Positions 8,426-19,597 of a DNA stretch of 64,000 nucleotides are shown in pieces. Each line of letters opens with the position of its first letter. Within the stretch, counting starts at the first letter, position 1. The DNA lies in contig NZ_JAHHZF010000007.1 in NCBI RefSeq assembly GCF_018729455.1, positions 124,001 through 188,000 of the forward strand. Reading direction: 5' to 3'. This stretch comes from Prosthecodimorpha staleyi. GTDB lineage: Bacteria; Pseudomonadota; Alphaproteobacteria; Rhizobiales; Ancalomicrobiaceae. The notes beneath the pieces are model-generated. The model saw nothing but the letters and a program-made list of their open reading frames with translations. It searched no databases and was not told where the DNA came from. The translations under genes and the position numbers were made by a program.

Positions 8426-9584
8426 GCCGATCCGCAGCGAGATCGACTACGATACGGCGCTCGCTCGGGTCGCCGCCCTGATGGATGCAGCGCCGGAAAG
8501 CCCGGATGCCGACGAGCTCGACGTGCTGACAACCTTGATCGAGCGCTACGAGGCGGACCATCACCGCATCGATGCCCCGTCCCCCGCCGAGGCGATCCGC
8601 TTCCGGATGGAGCAGGGCGGTTTGAAACCGAAGGATCTCGAACCGATCCTCGGCGGTCGCTCGCGCGTATCGGAGATCCTTCACGGCCTGCGCCCGCTGA
8701 CCATGGATATGGTCCGCGGCCTCAACCGACATCTCGGCATCCCGCTTGAAAGCCTGATCGCCTCCTCCGCGCCGCCATCCCGGACCGGGTCGGGCCGGCG
8801 CTCCGGGAAGACGGTGCGCTGGCTGGTCGAGCGCGGGCTGATGCGGGATGGCGACGCGCTGGATCAGTTTATCGCGCGCGCCTTCGGCGGCAGCGCAAGT
8901 CCTGTCCTGTTCCGACGCGGCGCGGCATCCCGGACCAATCCGCAGAGCGATCCACTCGCCCTACAGGCCTGGTGTGCGGCCGTGATCCATCAGGCCGGAC
9001 GGACCGGTTGGGCACCGCTCACAGCCCCCCGCCCGACCGAGCGGAACCTGCGCGAGATCGCTCGGCTCAGCCGCCACGACGATGGCCCTGCCCGCGTCGG
9101 AACCGCGCTGGCCGGACTTGGCATCGCACTGGTCGTTCTGCCCCATCTGCCGGCAACCCGCCTGGATGGCGCGGCACTGCTCGGGCCGGCCGAAGCCCCC
9201 ATCGTCGGTCTGACGCTCCGATATGACCGGATCGACAATTTCTGGTTCACCCTGATGCACGAGCTCGCCCATATCCGGCTGCATCTCTCGCCGAATCGCC
9301 GGATGATCCTGGACGATCTTTCGCTGCCCGATGCTGATGCGATCGAGCGGGAGGCCGACGAGCTCGCCACGAACAGCTTGATTCCTCCTGACATATGGAC
9401 TGCCGGCAAAATCGGCCCCACCGCCAAGGCCCGGGACATGATCGCCATCGCGGCCGCCGCCGGCGTGCATCCGGCCATAGCGGCAGGGCGGTGGCAGCGC
9501 CAGCACGGCGACTATCGGACCTTCTCGAAACTGGTCGGCCGCGGCGAGGTCCGCCGCCAGTTCGCAGATTTCCCGATGCGGTAA
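8415..9584 (+). CDS. higA: HigA-type HTH antitoxin fused to an ImmA/IrrE metallopeptidase domain
   Basis: A 389-residue two-domain protein. Residues about 1-115 form a HigA-like module (COG5499 type) with helix-turn-helix helices around GLKPKDLEPILGGRSRVSEILHG. Residues about 150-389 form an ImmA/IrrE (DUF955) domain with the zinc motif HELAH (first His near residue 282) and a downstream EREADELA glutamate. GGAGGAGG lies just upstream of the ATG. It follows higB with an 11-base overlap. The antitoxin part should bind DNA and neutralise HigB. The peptidase part could cleave this protein itself or another repressor, as ImmA does for ImmR, but that is inference. It ends 4 bases from the convergent ATPase gene. 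Confidence 0.85.
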   Translation: MNIRPIRSEIDYDTALARVAALMDAAPESPDADELDVLTTLIERYEADHHRIDAPSPAEAIRFRMEQGGLKPKDLEPILGGRSRVSEILHGLRPLTMDMVRGLNRHLGIPLESLIASSAPPSRTGSGRRSGKTVRWLVERGLMRDGDALDQFIARAFGGSASPVLFRRGAASRTNPQSDPLALQAWCAAVIHQAGRTGWAPLTAPRPTERNLREIARLSRHDDGPARVGTALAGLGIALVVLPHLPATRLDGAALLGPAEAPIVGLTLRYDRIDNFWFTLMHELAHIRLHLSPNRRMILDDLSLPDADAIEREADELATNSLIPPDIWTAGKIGPTAKARDMIAIAAAAGVHPAIAAGRWQRQHGDYRTFSKLVGRGEVRRQFADFPMR

Positions 9585-9588
9585 CGGT

Positions 9589-11871
9589 TTACGCCGCGTG
9601 GTCGTAGATGTCCTCTTCCTGGGCGGAGTGGATGCGGACCAGGGCTTCGATGGCTTCGATGGCGCGCTGGGCGTCGCGCAGGACCCAGTGGTCGGTGATG
9701 CCTGGATCCAGGCTGCCGGCGAGGCGCTCTAGCAGGCGGGCGAGATGCAGGATCTCGCGATGGGCGCGGCTCATGGCGGCGAGGCCGGGGCCGTCGGGGA
9801 GCACGCCGCGCAGCATCGGATAGACCCGGGTCTCGTCGTCGCGTTCGTGGGCCACGACCTTGGTGGCGACCAGCGCACTGGCCTCGCGGACCAGGGTCGC
9901 ACCATCGGCCGGGCTCGCCTCGTCGAGCGCATCGGCGATGTCGCGCAGTCGGTCGAGGGCGCCGGCGAGCGCGGCATGATCGCGGTGCAGCGTCTCGCGG
10001 GCCGACTCGGCGAGCCGGCGCCGGCCGCTGCCGAACGGAGCGCCGAGCGCCCGCAGCGCATTCAGGATCACCGCCAGGTCGATCGCCTCCTGGACCAGCG
10101 CGCCGGCGACCGGGGTCAGCCAGCCCAGCGCCGCCGCCAGCATGGCGACGACCGACAGACCCATGCCGACCAGGATGCTTTCGAGCGCGATGCGGCGCGT
10201 GCGACGGGCGATCGCTACCGCCTCGGCGACCCGATCGAGCCGGTCGACCAGAACCACCACGTCGGCGGCCTCCGAGGAGGCCGAGGCGCCGCGCGCCCCC
10301 ATGGCGATGCCGACATCGGCGGCGGCGAGCGCGGGCGCATCGTTGATGCCGTCGCCGACCATCAGGGTCGGGGCGATGCGCTGCTCGGTCTTGACAGCGT
10401 CGACCTTGTCGGCCGGAACCCGGTCGGCCAGCACGGCATCGATATCGAGCGCGGCCCCGATGGTCTCGGCGGCATCGGCGCGGTCGCCGGTGACCATGAC
10501 GATACGGGCGACACCGGCTTCGCGCAGCGCACGGATCGCATGCGGGGCATCGGATTTCAGTTCGTCGGCGAGCAGGATCGCGCCGATCGGCACATCGTCG
10601 ACAGCGACGAAGACCGACAGGGCCGACCGCCATGAGGCGCGCCGCTGGGCGCGCGCCGCCCAATCGGGAGACGTACGGCCGGCGAAGACCAGGCTGGCCG
10701 CCCCGGCACGCACGCGCCGGTCGCCGACGAGCCCTTCGAGGCCCGCGCCTTGCGACTCGCGGACATCGGTCGGCATGTCGAGGGCGAGCCCGCGCATTCG
10801 CGCGGCATCGACGATGGCGCCGGCGACGACATGATGGGAGGCCTGTTCGAGCGAAGCTGCGGCGCGCAGAACGGTATCGGCGTCCGCTCCGGATGCCGTC
10901 TCGATGCCGATCAGGCGGGCGCCGCCGACGGTCAGCGTTCCGGTCTTGTCGAACATCACCGTGCGCGTGCGTGCGAGCCGCTCCAGCGGTCCGCCACCCT
11001 TGACCAGGATGCCGCGGCCGGCGGCCCGGCTGACGCCGGAGACGAAAGCGACCGGCGCGGCGAGGATCAGCGGACAGGGCGTCGCGGCGACCAGCACGGC
11101 CAGCGCACGGACAGGGTCGCCGGACAGGAACCAGGCGCCGCCGGCGAGCAGCACCGTGAAGGGCAGGAAGGCCAGGGCGTAGCGGTCGGCCATGCGCACG
11201 AAGGGGGCCTTGGCCGATTGAGCCGCCGAGACCATGCGCAGGATGCCGGCATAGGTCGAGGCGCCGGCGGTCGCGCCCGCCACCATCTCGAAGCTGTCGC
11301 CGGCATTGACGGTGCCGCTGTGCAACTTTTCGCCGGGCTCGCGCCGGTTCGGGATCGGCTCGCCGGTCAGCGCGGCCTCGTCGACGATCACGGCACCGTC
11401 CGGCGCGATCCCGTCGACCGGCAGGACCTCGCCGGCCCTGACCATCAGGCGATCCCCGACCGCCACCTCGCCGACCGGAATGTCGACCACCTCGTCGCCC
11501 TGCCGGCGATGGGCGAAGCGCGGCGCGCGGTCGGCGAGCGCGGACAGTTCGCGCTCGGCCCGCCCGATGGCGAAGTCCTCGAGGAGGTTGCCGCCGGCAT
11601 ACATCAGCGCCACGACGGCGCCGGCCAGGGTTTCGCCCATCGCGACCGCCGTGCTCATGGACAGGAGCGCGACCGCGTCGACGCCGACGCGGCCGTCCAG
11701 GAAGTCGCGCAGGATCGAGTAGGCGAGCCCGGCAATGACCGGCACGGTGCCGACGCCCCACAGGATGCGCGCCCAGCCGGACGCACCGGCCAGAGCCGCG
11801 ATCGATCCGGCGACGAGCCCGATGAGGGCGATGACCAGCAAGGCGCGCTTGAGAAGACGGTCGATCGGCAT
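9589..11871 (-). CDS. P1B-5 type metal-transporting ATPase with C-terminal hemerythrin domain (Nia-like)
   Basis: A 760-residue inner-membrane P-type ATPase. In order: membrane helices, an actuator domain with LTGEP (TGE loop), the ion-binding helix with TPCP (in VAATPCPLIL), the phosphorylation motif DKTGT, a nucleotide-binding domain in which the usual HP dipeptide region reads SHHV, the hinge GDGINDAP, then final helices. The last about 150 residues form a hemerythrin-like bundle with HRDH, HERDDE, HREI and HSAQEEDIYD (the HxxxExxxxD di-iron pattern). TPCP plus a C-terminal hemerythrin defines the P1B-5 group, whose Sinorhizobium member Nia is linked to nickel and iron. The start at 11871 has AAGGA upstream; an in-frame ATG at 11946 is possible. 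No N-terminal metal-binding domain is present. Confidence 0.88.
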   Translation of the reverse strand: MPIDRLLKRALLVIALIGLVAGSIAALAGASGWARILWGVGTVPVIAGLAYSILRDFLDGRVGVDAVALLSMSTAVAMGETLAGAVVALMYAGGNLLEDFAIGRAERELSALADRAPRFAHRRQGDEVVDIPVGEVAVGDRLMVRAGEVLPVDGIAPDGAVIVDEAALTGEPIPNRREPGEKLHSGTVNAGDSFEMVAGATAGASTYAGILRMVSAAQSAKAPFVRMADRYALAFLPFTVLLAGGAWFLSGDPVRALAVLVAATPCPLILAAPVAFVSGVSRAAGRGILVKGGGPLERLARTRTVMFDKTGTLTVGGARLIGIETASGADADTVLRAAASLEQASHHVVAGAIVDAARMRGLALDMPTDVRESQGAGLEGLVGDRRVRAGAASLVFAGRTSPDWAARAQRRASWRSALSVFVAVDDVPIGAILLADELKSDAPHAIRALREAGVARIVMVTGDRADAAETIGAALDIDAVLADRVPADKVDAVKTEQRIAPTLMVGDGINDAPALAAADVGIAMGARGASASSEAADVVVLVDRLDRVAEAVAIARRTRRIALESILVGMGLSVVAMLAAALGWLTPVAGALVQEAIDLAVILNALRALGAPFGSGRRRLAESARETLHRDHAALAGALDRLRDIADALDEASPADGATLVREASALVATKVVAHERDDETRVYPMLRGVLPDGPGLAAMSRAHREILHLARLLERLAGSLDPGITDHWVLRDAQRAIEAIEALVRIHSAQEEDIYDHAA

Positions 11872-12013
11872 GATGGCTTCCTTGTCCGGCAAGACCCCGT
11901 TGAGGATCCGCAGGACCCGGGAGGTAGCATTGAATTGCATCAACATTTCCAGAAATATTCGAATGATGATGTAACAGGCATCTTAGCGTGAAAGATAGGA
12001 ATCCGAGACCACT

Positions 12014-13147
12014 ATGACTCACGACGCGATCGTATATGGAATTCGACGTATGCCATACCGAAAACGAATTCGTTTCGAAGTTCTGGATGCTCTTCGTGGT
12101 GTTGCCGCAATCTCAGTTGTCTTGCTTCACATGAACAACTATCTGGTCGGCGGGCCGCTGATGGAAAGCGGCTATCTGGCGGTCGACCTGTTCTTCATCA
12201 TATCGGGCTTCGTGAATTCGCACGCCTTGAGCCGCATGATCGAGGCGACCGGTTCGACACGGGGATTTCTGCGCGCCCGGCTGCGGCGACTCTATCCGCT
12301 CTTCGCGCTCGGCCTGGCGCTCGGTTTCTCGATCGAACTCGCCAAGGCACTCGCTGCGGCGGAGCCCGGCCGGGCGGCGACCAAGGCCGTCTCGGAACTG
12401 GCCGTCTCGATGCTGGGGGTACCGGACGTCCGCGAGACGATGGTGGTCCCGCTCAATCCGGTCTTCTGGTCGCTGATCCTCGAAGCTCTGGCCTATTGGC
12501 TGCACGGCCACGTGCTCTGGTCGATCCCGGCGACGCGGCTTCGGATCGGGCTCGGGATCGGCCTCGCCGGTCTCGTCGGGATTGCGTTCGGGATGGGGTC
12601 GCTCGATCTCGGAGCCAACCGCGAGACCTTCGCGCTTGCCACCTATCGAATCGCCTTCGGCTATGCCGCCGGCATGCTGCTCTACCGGTTGTTTCAGGCC
12701 GGCCGTCTGCCGCGCCTTGAAACCGGCGGCGCGCTGATCGCCCTGTCCGCGCTGGCCGTCTTCGCCAGTCCGGTGGCACCGGGACTGCGGCCGGTCTACG
12801 ACCTGATCGCGGTCGCGCTGATCTTTCCGGTATTGGTCGCGGGGGCGGCTGAAACCGACCTCGACGGCGCATTGCGCGGCCCGGTCCTGTGGGCCGGGCG
12901 CCTGTCCTACGCGCTCTACGCCCTGCATGTGCCGATCCTGTTCCTGGTCGTGTTCGTCGTCCGGATCACGATCGGTCGCGCCGTCGCGATCGCTCCCGAC
13001 GCGATGCTGGGCCTCGCCTTCATGGCGACGCTGACGCTGGTCACCATCCTGGCTTCCGGTTTCAATCGGCGGCTCGCCGCGGGAAGCGCCGGAATCGAGC
13101 CCGCCCTGGCCTCAAGTCGGGGGGTCGGCGGGGCCGGGCGGTCTTGA
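12014..13147 (+). CDS. Acyltransferase family 3 membrane protein
   Basis: A 377-residue integral membrane acyltransferase (Acyl_transf_3 family, relatives include OafA, NodX and OpgC). These transfer acyl groups to surface glycans. The family hallmarks are visible: RFEVLDALRGVAAISVVLLH in the first helix and DLFFIISGFV in the second, with about ten hydrophobic segments and a basic C-terminus. The acceptor cannot be read from sequence. The start is uncertain; a second ATG at 12050 (MPYRKR) is equally plausible and neither has a strong ribosome site. The first 100 bases are AT-rich. It is transcribed divergently from the ATPase. Confidence 0.8.
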   Translation: MTHDAIVYGIRRMPYRKRIRFEVLDALRGVAAISVVLLHMNNYLVGGPLMESGYLAVDLFFIISGFVNSHALSRMIEATGSTRGFLRARLRRLYPLFALGLALGFSIELAKALAAAEPGRAATKAVSELAVSMLGVPDVRETMVVPLNPVFWSLILEALAYWLHGHVLWSIPATRLRIGLGIGLAGLVGIAFGMGSLDLGANRETFALATYRIAFGYAAGMLLYRLFQAGRLPRLETGGALIALSALAVFASPVAPGLRPVYDLIAVALIFPVLVAGAAETDLDGALRGPVLWAGRLSYALYALHVPILFLVVFVVRITIGRAVAIAPDAMLGLAFMATLTLVTILASGFNRRLAAGSAGIEPALASSRGVGGAGRS

Positions 13148-13462
13148 CTTTTTCTGGAAATTCGGGCTTTTCGGCCGCGCGCGGACGACCGCTCCGCGTC
13201 GTGGGATTTCATTTCGCCATGCCGTCCGTCGACACCATCCTCGCCATGACCCTCCGCCCGGCCCGTTCCGGCGCGGCGTCGGCGCGCGTCGCGGGCATGC
13301 CCAAAACCACGACCGGCACGATGACCACGGCGAAAGCCGTCGGCTAGACGCGTCCTTTCCCCCCGATGCCCTTCCCCGGCGGGGTGACAGGGCACCTCAA
13401 GAGGTCCGCGCTGTCGGACCGGGAGGACCGGGGGAGCCAAACCGAAATCCGAGGTTCAAGTC
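13148..13462. other. Gene-free gap before asd
   Basis: Between the acyltransferase and asd I see no credible gene. Short open frames here have no family features. A GAGG ribosome site lies just before the asd ATG. No clear promoter or hairpin was found. Confidence 0.4.
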
Positions 13463-14500
13463 ATGGGCTACAAGGTCGCTGTCGTCGGCGCCACGGGCAA
13501 TGTGGGTCGGGAAATGCTGGACATCCTCGCCGAGCGCGGCTTCCCGGCCGACGAGGTCGTGGCGCTCGCCTCCCCGCGTTCGCTCGGCACCGAGGTCTCC
13601 TTCGGCGACAAGACGCTCAAGACCAAGGTGCTCGACAACTACGACTTCTCCGACACCGACATCTGCCTGATGTCGGCCGGCGGCTCGGTCTCCAAGGAAT
13701 GGTCGCCGCGGATCGGCCAGCAGGGCTGCGTCGTGATCGACAATTCCTCGGCCTGGCGCTACGACGCCGAGGTGCCGCTGATCGTGCCGGAGGTGAATGC
13801 GGACGCCATCGTCGGCTTCACCAAGAAGAACATCATCGCCAACCCGAACTGCTCGACCGCCCAGCTGGTCGTCGCGCTGAAGCCGCTGCATGACGTGGCG
13901 CGGATCAAGCGCGTGGTGGTCGCCACCTACCAGTCCGTCTCCGGCGCCGGCAAGGACGCCATGGACGAGCTGTTCACCCAGACCCGCGCCGTCTTCGTCA
14001 CCGACCCGATCGAACCGCAAAAGTTCCCGAAGCGGATCGCCTTCAACCTGATCCCCCATATCGACGTGTTCATGGAGGACGGGTACACGAAGGAAGAGTG
14101 GAAGATGATGGTCGAGACCAAGAAGATCCTCGACCCGCGCATCAAGCTGACCGCGACCTGCGTGCGCGTGCCGGTGTTCATCTCCCATGCCGAGGCGGTC
14201 AACATCGAGTTCGAACAGCCGATCTCGGCCGAAGAGGCGACCGACATCCTGCGCGAGGCGCCGGGTTGCCTGGTCATCGACAAGCGCGAGCCGGGTGGCT
14301 ACATCACGCCCTACGAGGCGGCCGGCGAGGACGCGACCTATATCAGCCGCATCCGCGAGGACGCGACCGTCGAGAACGGCCTGTCGATGTGGATCGTCTC
14401 CGACAACCTGCGCAAGGGCGCCGCGCTCAACGCGGTCCAGATCGCCGAAGTCCTGATCAACCGCAAGCTGATCAAGCCGAAGGCGCGCAAGGCGGCCTGA
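13463..14500 (+). CDS. asd: Aspartate-semialdehyde dehydrogenase
   Basis: A 345-residue cytoplasmic enzyme reducing aspartyl-4-phosphate to aspartate semialdehyde with NADPH, the branch-point step toward lysine, threonine, methionine and diaminopimelate. The NADP-binding GATGNVGREM motif is at the N-terminus and the active-site cysteine sits in NPNCSTAQL (about residue 135). The dimerisation half contains the expected RVPVFISHAEAVNIEFE segment. Length is normal. It appears monocistronic. Confidence 0.96.
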   Translation: MGYKVAVVGATGNVGREMLDILAERGFPADEVVALASPRSLGTEVSFGDKTLKTKVLDNYDFSDTDICLMSAGGSVSKEWSPRIGQQGCVVIDNSSAWRYDAEVPLIVPEVNADAIVGFTKKNIIANPNCSTAQLVVALKPLHDVARIKRVVVATYQSVSGAGKDAMDELFTQTRAVFVTDPIEPQKFPKRIAFNLIPHIDVFMEDGYTKEEWKMMVETKKILDPRIKLTATCVRVPVFISHAEAVNIEFEQPISAEEATDILREAPGCLVIDKREPGGYITPYEAAGEDATYISRIREDATVENGLSMWIVSDNLRKGAALNAVQIAEVLINRKLIKPKARKAA

Positions 14501-14596
14501 CCGTCCGGAATTGCAGACGGGCCGCGCCCCCACCGGGAGGCTCCCGCCACAGGACGGTCATGGTCGGCGACTAGCTGGACGGTTCGCTTCAGAACT

Positions 14597-14626
14597 GTCC
14601 AATCCAGCACCGTCCAATCCAGCACC
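14597..14626 (+). repeat. Perfect 15-bp tandem direct repeat
   Basis: Two adjacent identical copies of GTCCAATCCAGCACC occupy the leader just before the ABC exporter gene. They could be a simple slippage duplication or a paired regulator site. Confidence 0.7.
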
Positions 14627-14662
14627 GAGGATCCGCTCGGCGCGCCCGTCCGGGATCCGGCC

Positions 14663-16546
<1,884 letters not shown>

Positions 16547-16662
16547 CCGGCTGGACCGCATCCGACCGCGAGGCATTCGGGCGGCGAAAAAACAGGATTC
16601 CACCGGGAACGTTTCGGACGCCGGTGCGTTGCTGCAATGTTGAAGTGACTCTACCCCTCCTT

Positions 16663-16690
16663 GGCTGCGGGCGTCTTCGCGTCCGCAGCC
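16663..16690 (+). terminator. Rho-independent terminator of the ABC exporter gene
   Basis: An 11-bp stem (GGCTGCGGGCG paired with CGTCCGCAGCC, one G-T pair) with a TCTTCG loop is followed by ATTTT. It lies between the exporter and the convergent kinase gene. Confidence 0.75.
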
Positions 16691-16699
16691 ATTTTCATG

Positions 16700-18760
16700 T
16701 CAGATCGGAACGGATTCCGCCGCATCCGCGCCGTCCGGCAGGTCGATGCGCAGCCGGAAGACCACACCGCCCGGCTCGAACCGGGCCTCGCCGGTACCGA
16801 GCGACCGCGCCAGTTGCGCGATCAGACGCGAACCGAAGCCGGACCGGACCGGCGGTTCGACGGCCGGGCCACCCGATTCCACCCAATCGAGCTGCATCGA
16901 CCGGCCCTCGCCGTCATGGATCGGCGCCGACCATCCGATGAAGAGACGGCCGTCGCCCTGCGACAGCGCGCCGTATTTGACCGCATTGGTGGTCAGTTCG
17001 TGCAGGATCAGCCCGAGCGGAACCGCCATGCCGGCCGGCAGCGTGCAATCCTCGCCGCGAACCGCGATCCGCTCCGGATTGGGAACATGGGCAAGTTCCG
17101 AGGCGACCATGCCGGCGAGCGAGACGCCGCGCCACTGGCCCCGCGTCAGCATGTCGTGGGTGCGGGCCAGGGCGCCGAGGCGTTCGGAGAACTTCTGCCG
17201 GAAGGCCTCCGGGTCGGGGGTCGACCGAAAGGTCTGCGACGCGATCGCCTGGACATTGGCCAGCGTGTTCTTGACCCGATGATCGAGTTCGCGCAGCAGC
17301 AGGGACTGCTGCTCGGCCGCGTGGTAGCGATCCGTCACGTCGACCGCGGTGGTCAGGCACAGGCTGCGCCCGTCGGCCAGCGGCTCCAGGGGGACGATCG
17401 AAAAGTCCCAGATGCGCGTCTCGCCGCTGACGGTGACGACCTCTCGCTCCATGCCGCCGACGACGGCGTTCTGCCCGAACGGGCTCTGTACCGGATCGTC
17501 CGGGCCGTCGCGGCGAACATGATCGCGCAGCCAATCGAGACTGGATGTCAGCGCGGTCCGCGGCAGTCCGGACTGGGCGATCCAGCTGTCGCTGACCGCC
17601 AACACGGTACCGTCCTCAGCATGCAGCATGAAGGGATGCGGCGCCGCCAGGATGGTCCGGCGCAGGCGCGCCTCGCTCTGCACGGCGTCTTCCTCGCGCC
17701 GGCCCAACTCCGCGCCCATGCGATCGAGCGCCTCGGCGATCACGCCGAATTCGTCGCCACCGGGCATGTCCGATACCTGATTGCGACGACCCAGGCGCCA
17801 GGCTTCGGCCAATGCCAGCAGGCTGGCGACCGGATGGCGCACGAAGCGGCGCCCGGCCCACAGCCCTCCGAGAAGGGTTAGCACCGCGCTGGCCAGAATG
17901 ATCGCGATGCCCTGCCGGCGCGCGGCATCGATGGCCGCAAAGGCCGACTGCTCGGCGATGCCGGTACTGAGATAGAGCCCGGCCGGAGCGAGGGCGGCCG
18001 GCTTGTAGGCGATGATGCGGACCGTCCCGTCCTGGCTGCGGGCGCGCTCGACACCGATCTCGGTGCCGCGCACCCAATGCTGAAACGCCTCCGGCACTCG
18101 TGTGCCGATGAAGCGCTCCGGATAGGGCGACCGGGCGAGAATCACGCCGTCGGCGTCCGCCACCGTCAATGCGCCTTCCTGCGCCAGCGTCCAGCGGCTC
18201 GCCAGTTCGGCCAGATGGCGGATCTCCACCGTGGCCACCACGCCGATCGTCTCGCCCGTCTGCAGGCGCACCGACATGGCGACCGGCAGGCCGGCTTCGT
18301 AGGGTTCCGTCCCGAAGCGGGTGAAGCGGCCAATCCTGAAGCCCGGCCCGGCGACCGCCTCGACCAGGAACATCGGATCGATCTTCTCGACCTCCTCGAT
18401 CTGACCGGTCCGGCAATGCAGGCCGCGGTCCGGGCCGACGACCACCATGGAGCGGATGCTGGCGAGATTTTCGGTGACCCCGGCCAGAAACATGCTGCAA
18501 TTGGCCTCGTCGAACCGGCGCACACCGCGCGCGGTCGAGACGGCGGTCAGCATCATCCGGGTGCCCTCGAGGAATCGGTCGAGTTCCGATGTCGCCCGTT
18601 GGGTCTGGCGCCGGGCCGCTTCGAGCACCTCGGCTTCGCGCGCCGATCGCAACTCGCTTTCCAGATAGCCGATCACCGCCAGAGCCGGCAGCCACGCCGC
18701 CAGGCCCAACAGAACCAGCCGGGTCGTCAGGCTCAGCCCCGTGCGACGGACCTGCGTCAT
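16700..18760 (-). CDS. HWE-family sensor histidine kinase with periplasmic sensor, HAMP and PAS domains
   Basis: A 686-residue membrane sensor kinase. An N-terminal transmembrane helix (LVLLGLAAWLPALAVIGYL) is followed by a Cache-like periplasmic sensor of about 230 residues, a second helix (IILASAVLTLLGGLWAG), a HAMP-like linker, a PAS-like domain and a C-terminal kinase domain. The phosphoacceptor is the His in RELDHRVKN (near residue 494), the N-box is LHELTTNAVKYG, and the WVE motif marks the HWE subfamily (rich in rhizobia; often general-stress or light signalling). No response regulator is adjacent. The start at 18760 was chosen because the hydrophobic helix follows it directly. Confidence 0.88.
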   Translation of the reverse strand: MTQVRRTGLSLTTRLVLLGLAAWLPALAVIGYLESELRSAREAEVLEAARRQTQRATSELDRFLEGTRMMLTAVSTARGVRRFDEANCSMFLAGVTENLASIRSMVVVGPDRGLHCRTGQIEEVEKIDPMFLVEAVAGPGFRIGRFTRFGTEPYEAGLPVAMSVRLQTGETIGVVATVEIRHLAELASRWTLAQEGALTVADADGVILARSPYPERFIGTRVPEAFQHWVRGTEIGVERARSQDGTVRIIAYKPAALAPAGLYLSTGIAEQSAFAAIDAARRQGIAIILASAVLTLLGGLWAGRRFVRHPVASLLALAEAWRLGRRNQVSDMPGGDEFGVIAEALDRMGAELGRREEDAVQSEARLRRTILAAPHPFMLHAEDGTVLAVSDSWIAQSGLPRTALTSSLDWLRDHVRRDGPDDPVQSPFGQNAVVGGMEREVVTVSGETRIWDFSIVPLEPLADGRSLCLTTAVDVTDRYHAAEQQSLLLRELDHRVKNTLANVQAIASQTFRSTPDPEAFRQKFSERLGALARTHDMLTRGQWRGVSLAGMVASELAHVPNPERIAVRGEDCTLPAGMAVPLGLILHELTTNAVKYGALSQGDGRLFIGWSAPIHDGEGRSMQLDWVESGGPAVEPPVRSGFGSRLIAQLARSLGTGEARFEPGGVVFRLRIDLPDGADAAESVPI

Positions 18761-18982
18761 TCCGGACGGCCACCGCGGAGGCCACAGGCCATCCCCTCCC
18801 AACGACCGATCGCCACATCGTGCCCGGCGCCGCCGGGCACCTGCTTGTTGTTCGGTCCGAAAGGGAACGGCAGGTCATGCATCTGGGCGGCTGTCCTCGG
18901 CGTAGCGCTCCCTTTCACAATCATGCCAAACCGAAAGAAAATCCAGCACTGTACGATACGCCCGAACCATGCATGCCTCTCC

Positions 18983-19474
18983 CTACGGCAGGTCGGCCGA
19001 CAGACCGTCCAGCGGCAGGGCGGTCTTGTACTTGACCTGCTTCAACGCAAAACTCGATCTGATATTGGCAACACCGGGCAGCTTGGACAGTTGATTGACG
19101 ATAAATCGTTCCAGTGCTTCGATATCGGGAACGACGACACGGATCAGATAGTCCGCATCACCTGTCATCAGGTAGCATTCCATGACCTCCTCATAGGCCG
19201 ATATGGCGCGCTCGAAGCGCTCCAAGGCCTCCTCGACCTGTCGCTCGAGCGTGATCTGCACGAAGACGCTGACGCCGAGGCCGATCCGCCGAGGATCCAA
19301 CAGGGTGACATAGCGGCTGATCAGACCCTCCCGTTCGAGGTTGCGGACGCGCACCAGACAGGGCGAGGCCGACAGATGCACCCGGGCGGCGAGTTCCGCG
19401 TTGGTCAGGCGGGCGTCGGCCTGCAGTTCGCGCAGGATCTTCACGTCGACCGCATCGATGCGTCCGCGCGGCAT
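18983..19474 (-). CDS. Lrp/AsnC family transcriptional regulator
   Basis: A 163-residue regulator with an N-terminal winged helix-turn-helix ([26 protein letters not shown] ... [16 protein letters not shown]) and a C-terminal RAM/AsnC ligand-binding domain ([19 protein letters not shown]). It is divergent from the E1-like dehydrogenase gene with a short shared promoter region, so that gene is the likely target, with an amino or keto acid as effector. The start at 19474 is preceded by AAAGGG; an in-frame ATG at 19492 lacks a ribosome site. Confidence 0.9.
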   Translation of the reverse strand: MPRGRIDAVDVKILRELQADARLTNAELAARVHLSASPCLVRVRNLEREGLISRYVTLLDPRRIGLGVSVFVQITLERQVEEALERFERAISAYEEVMECYLMTGDADYLIRVVVPDIEALERFIVNQLSKLPGVANIRSSFALKQVKYKTALPLDGLSADLP

Positions 19475-19597
19475 AGGCAGTGGCCCTTTCATCGTTTGAC
19501 AGCAGACTATGCGGCATCAGAACGCCGGGCCAGCCGAATTCGGCAATCCATGCGGGTCGATTCCGGCTATCCTGCGGAGATCACCGGGGAGCCCGCC

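Noticed and set aside
18077-19597. Long N-terminal extension of the E1-like gene
   Set aside because: It crosses the kinase and Lrp genes on the other strand and has no domain; the start at 19598 has a good ribosome site and family N-terminus.
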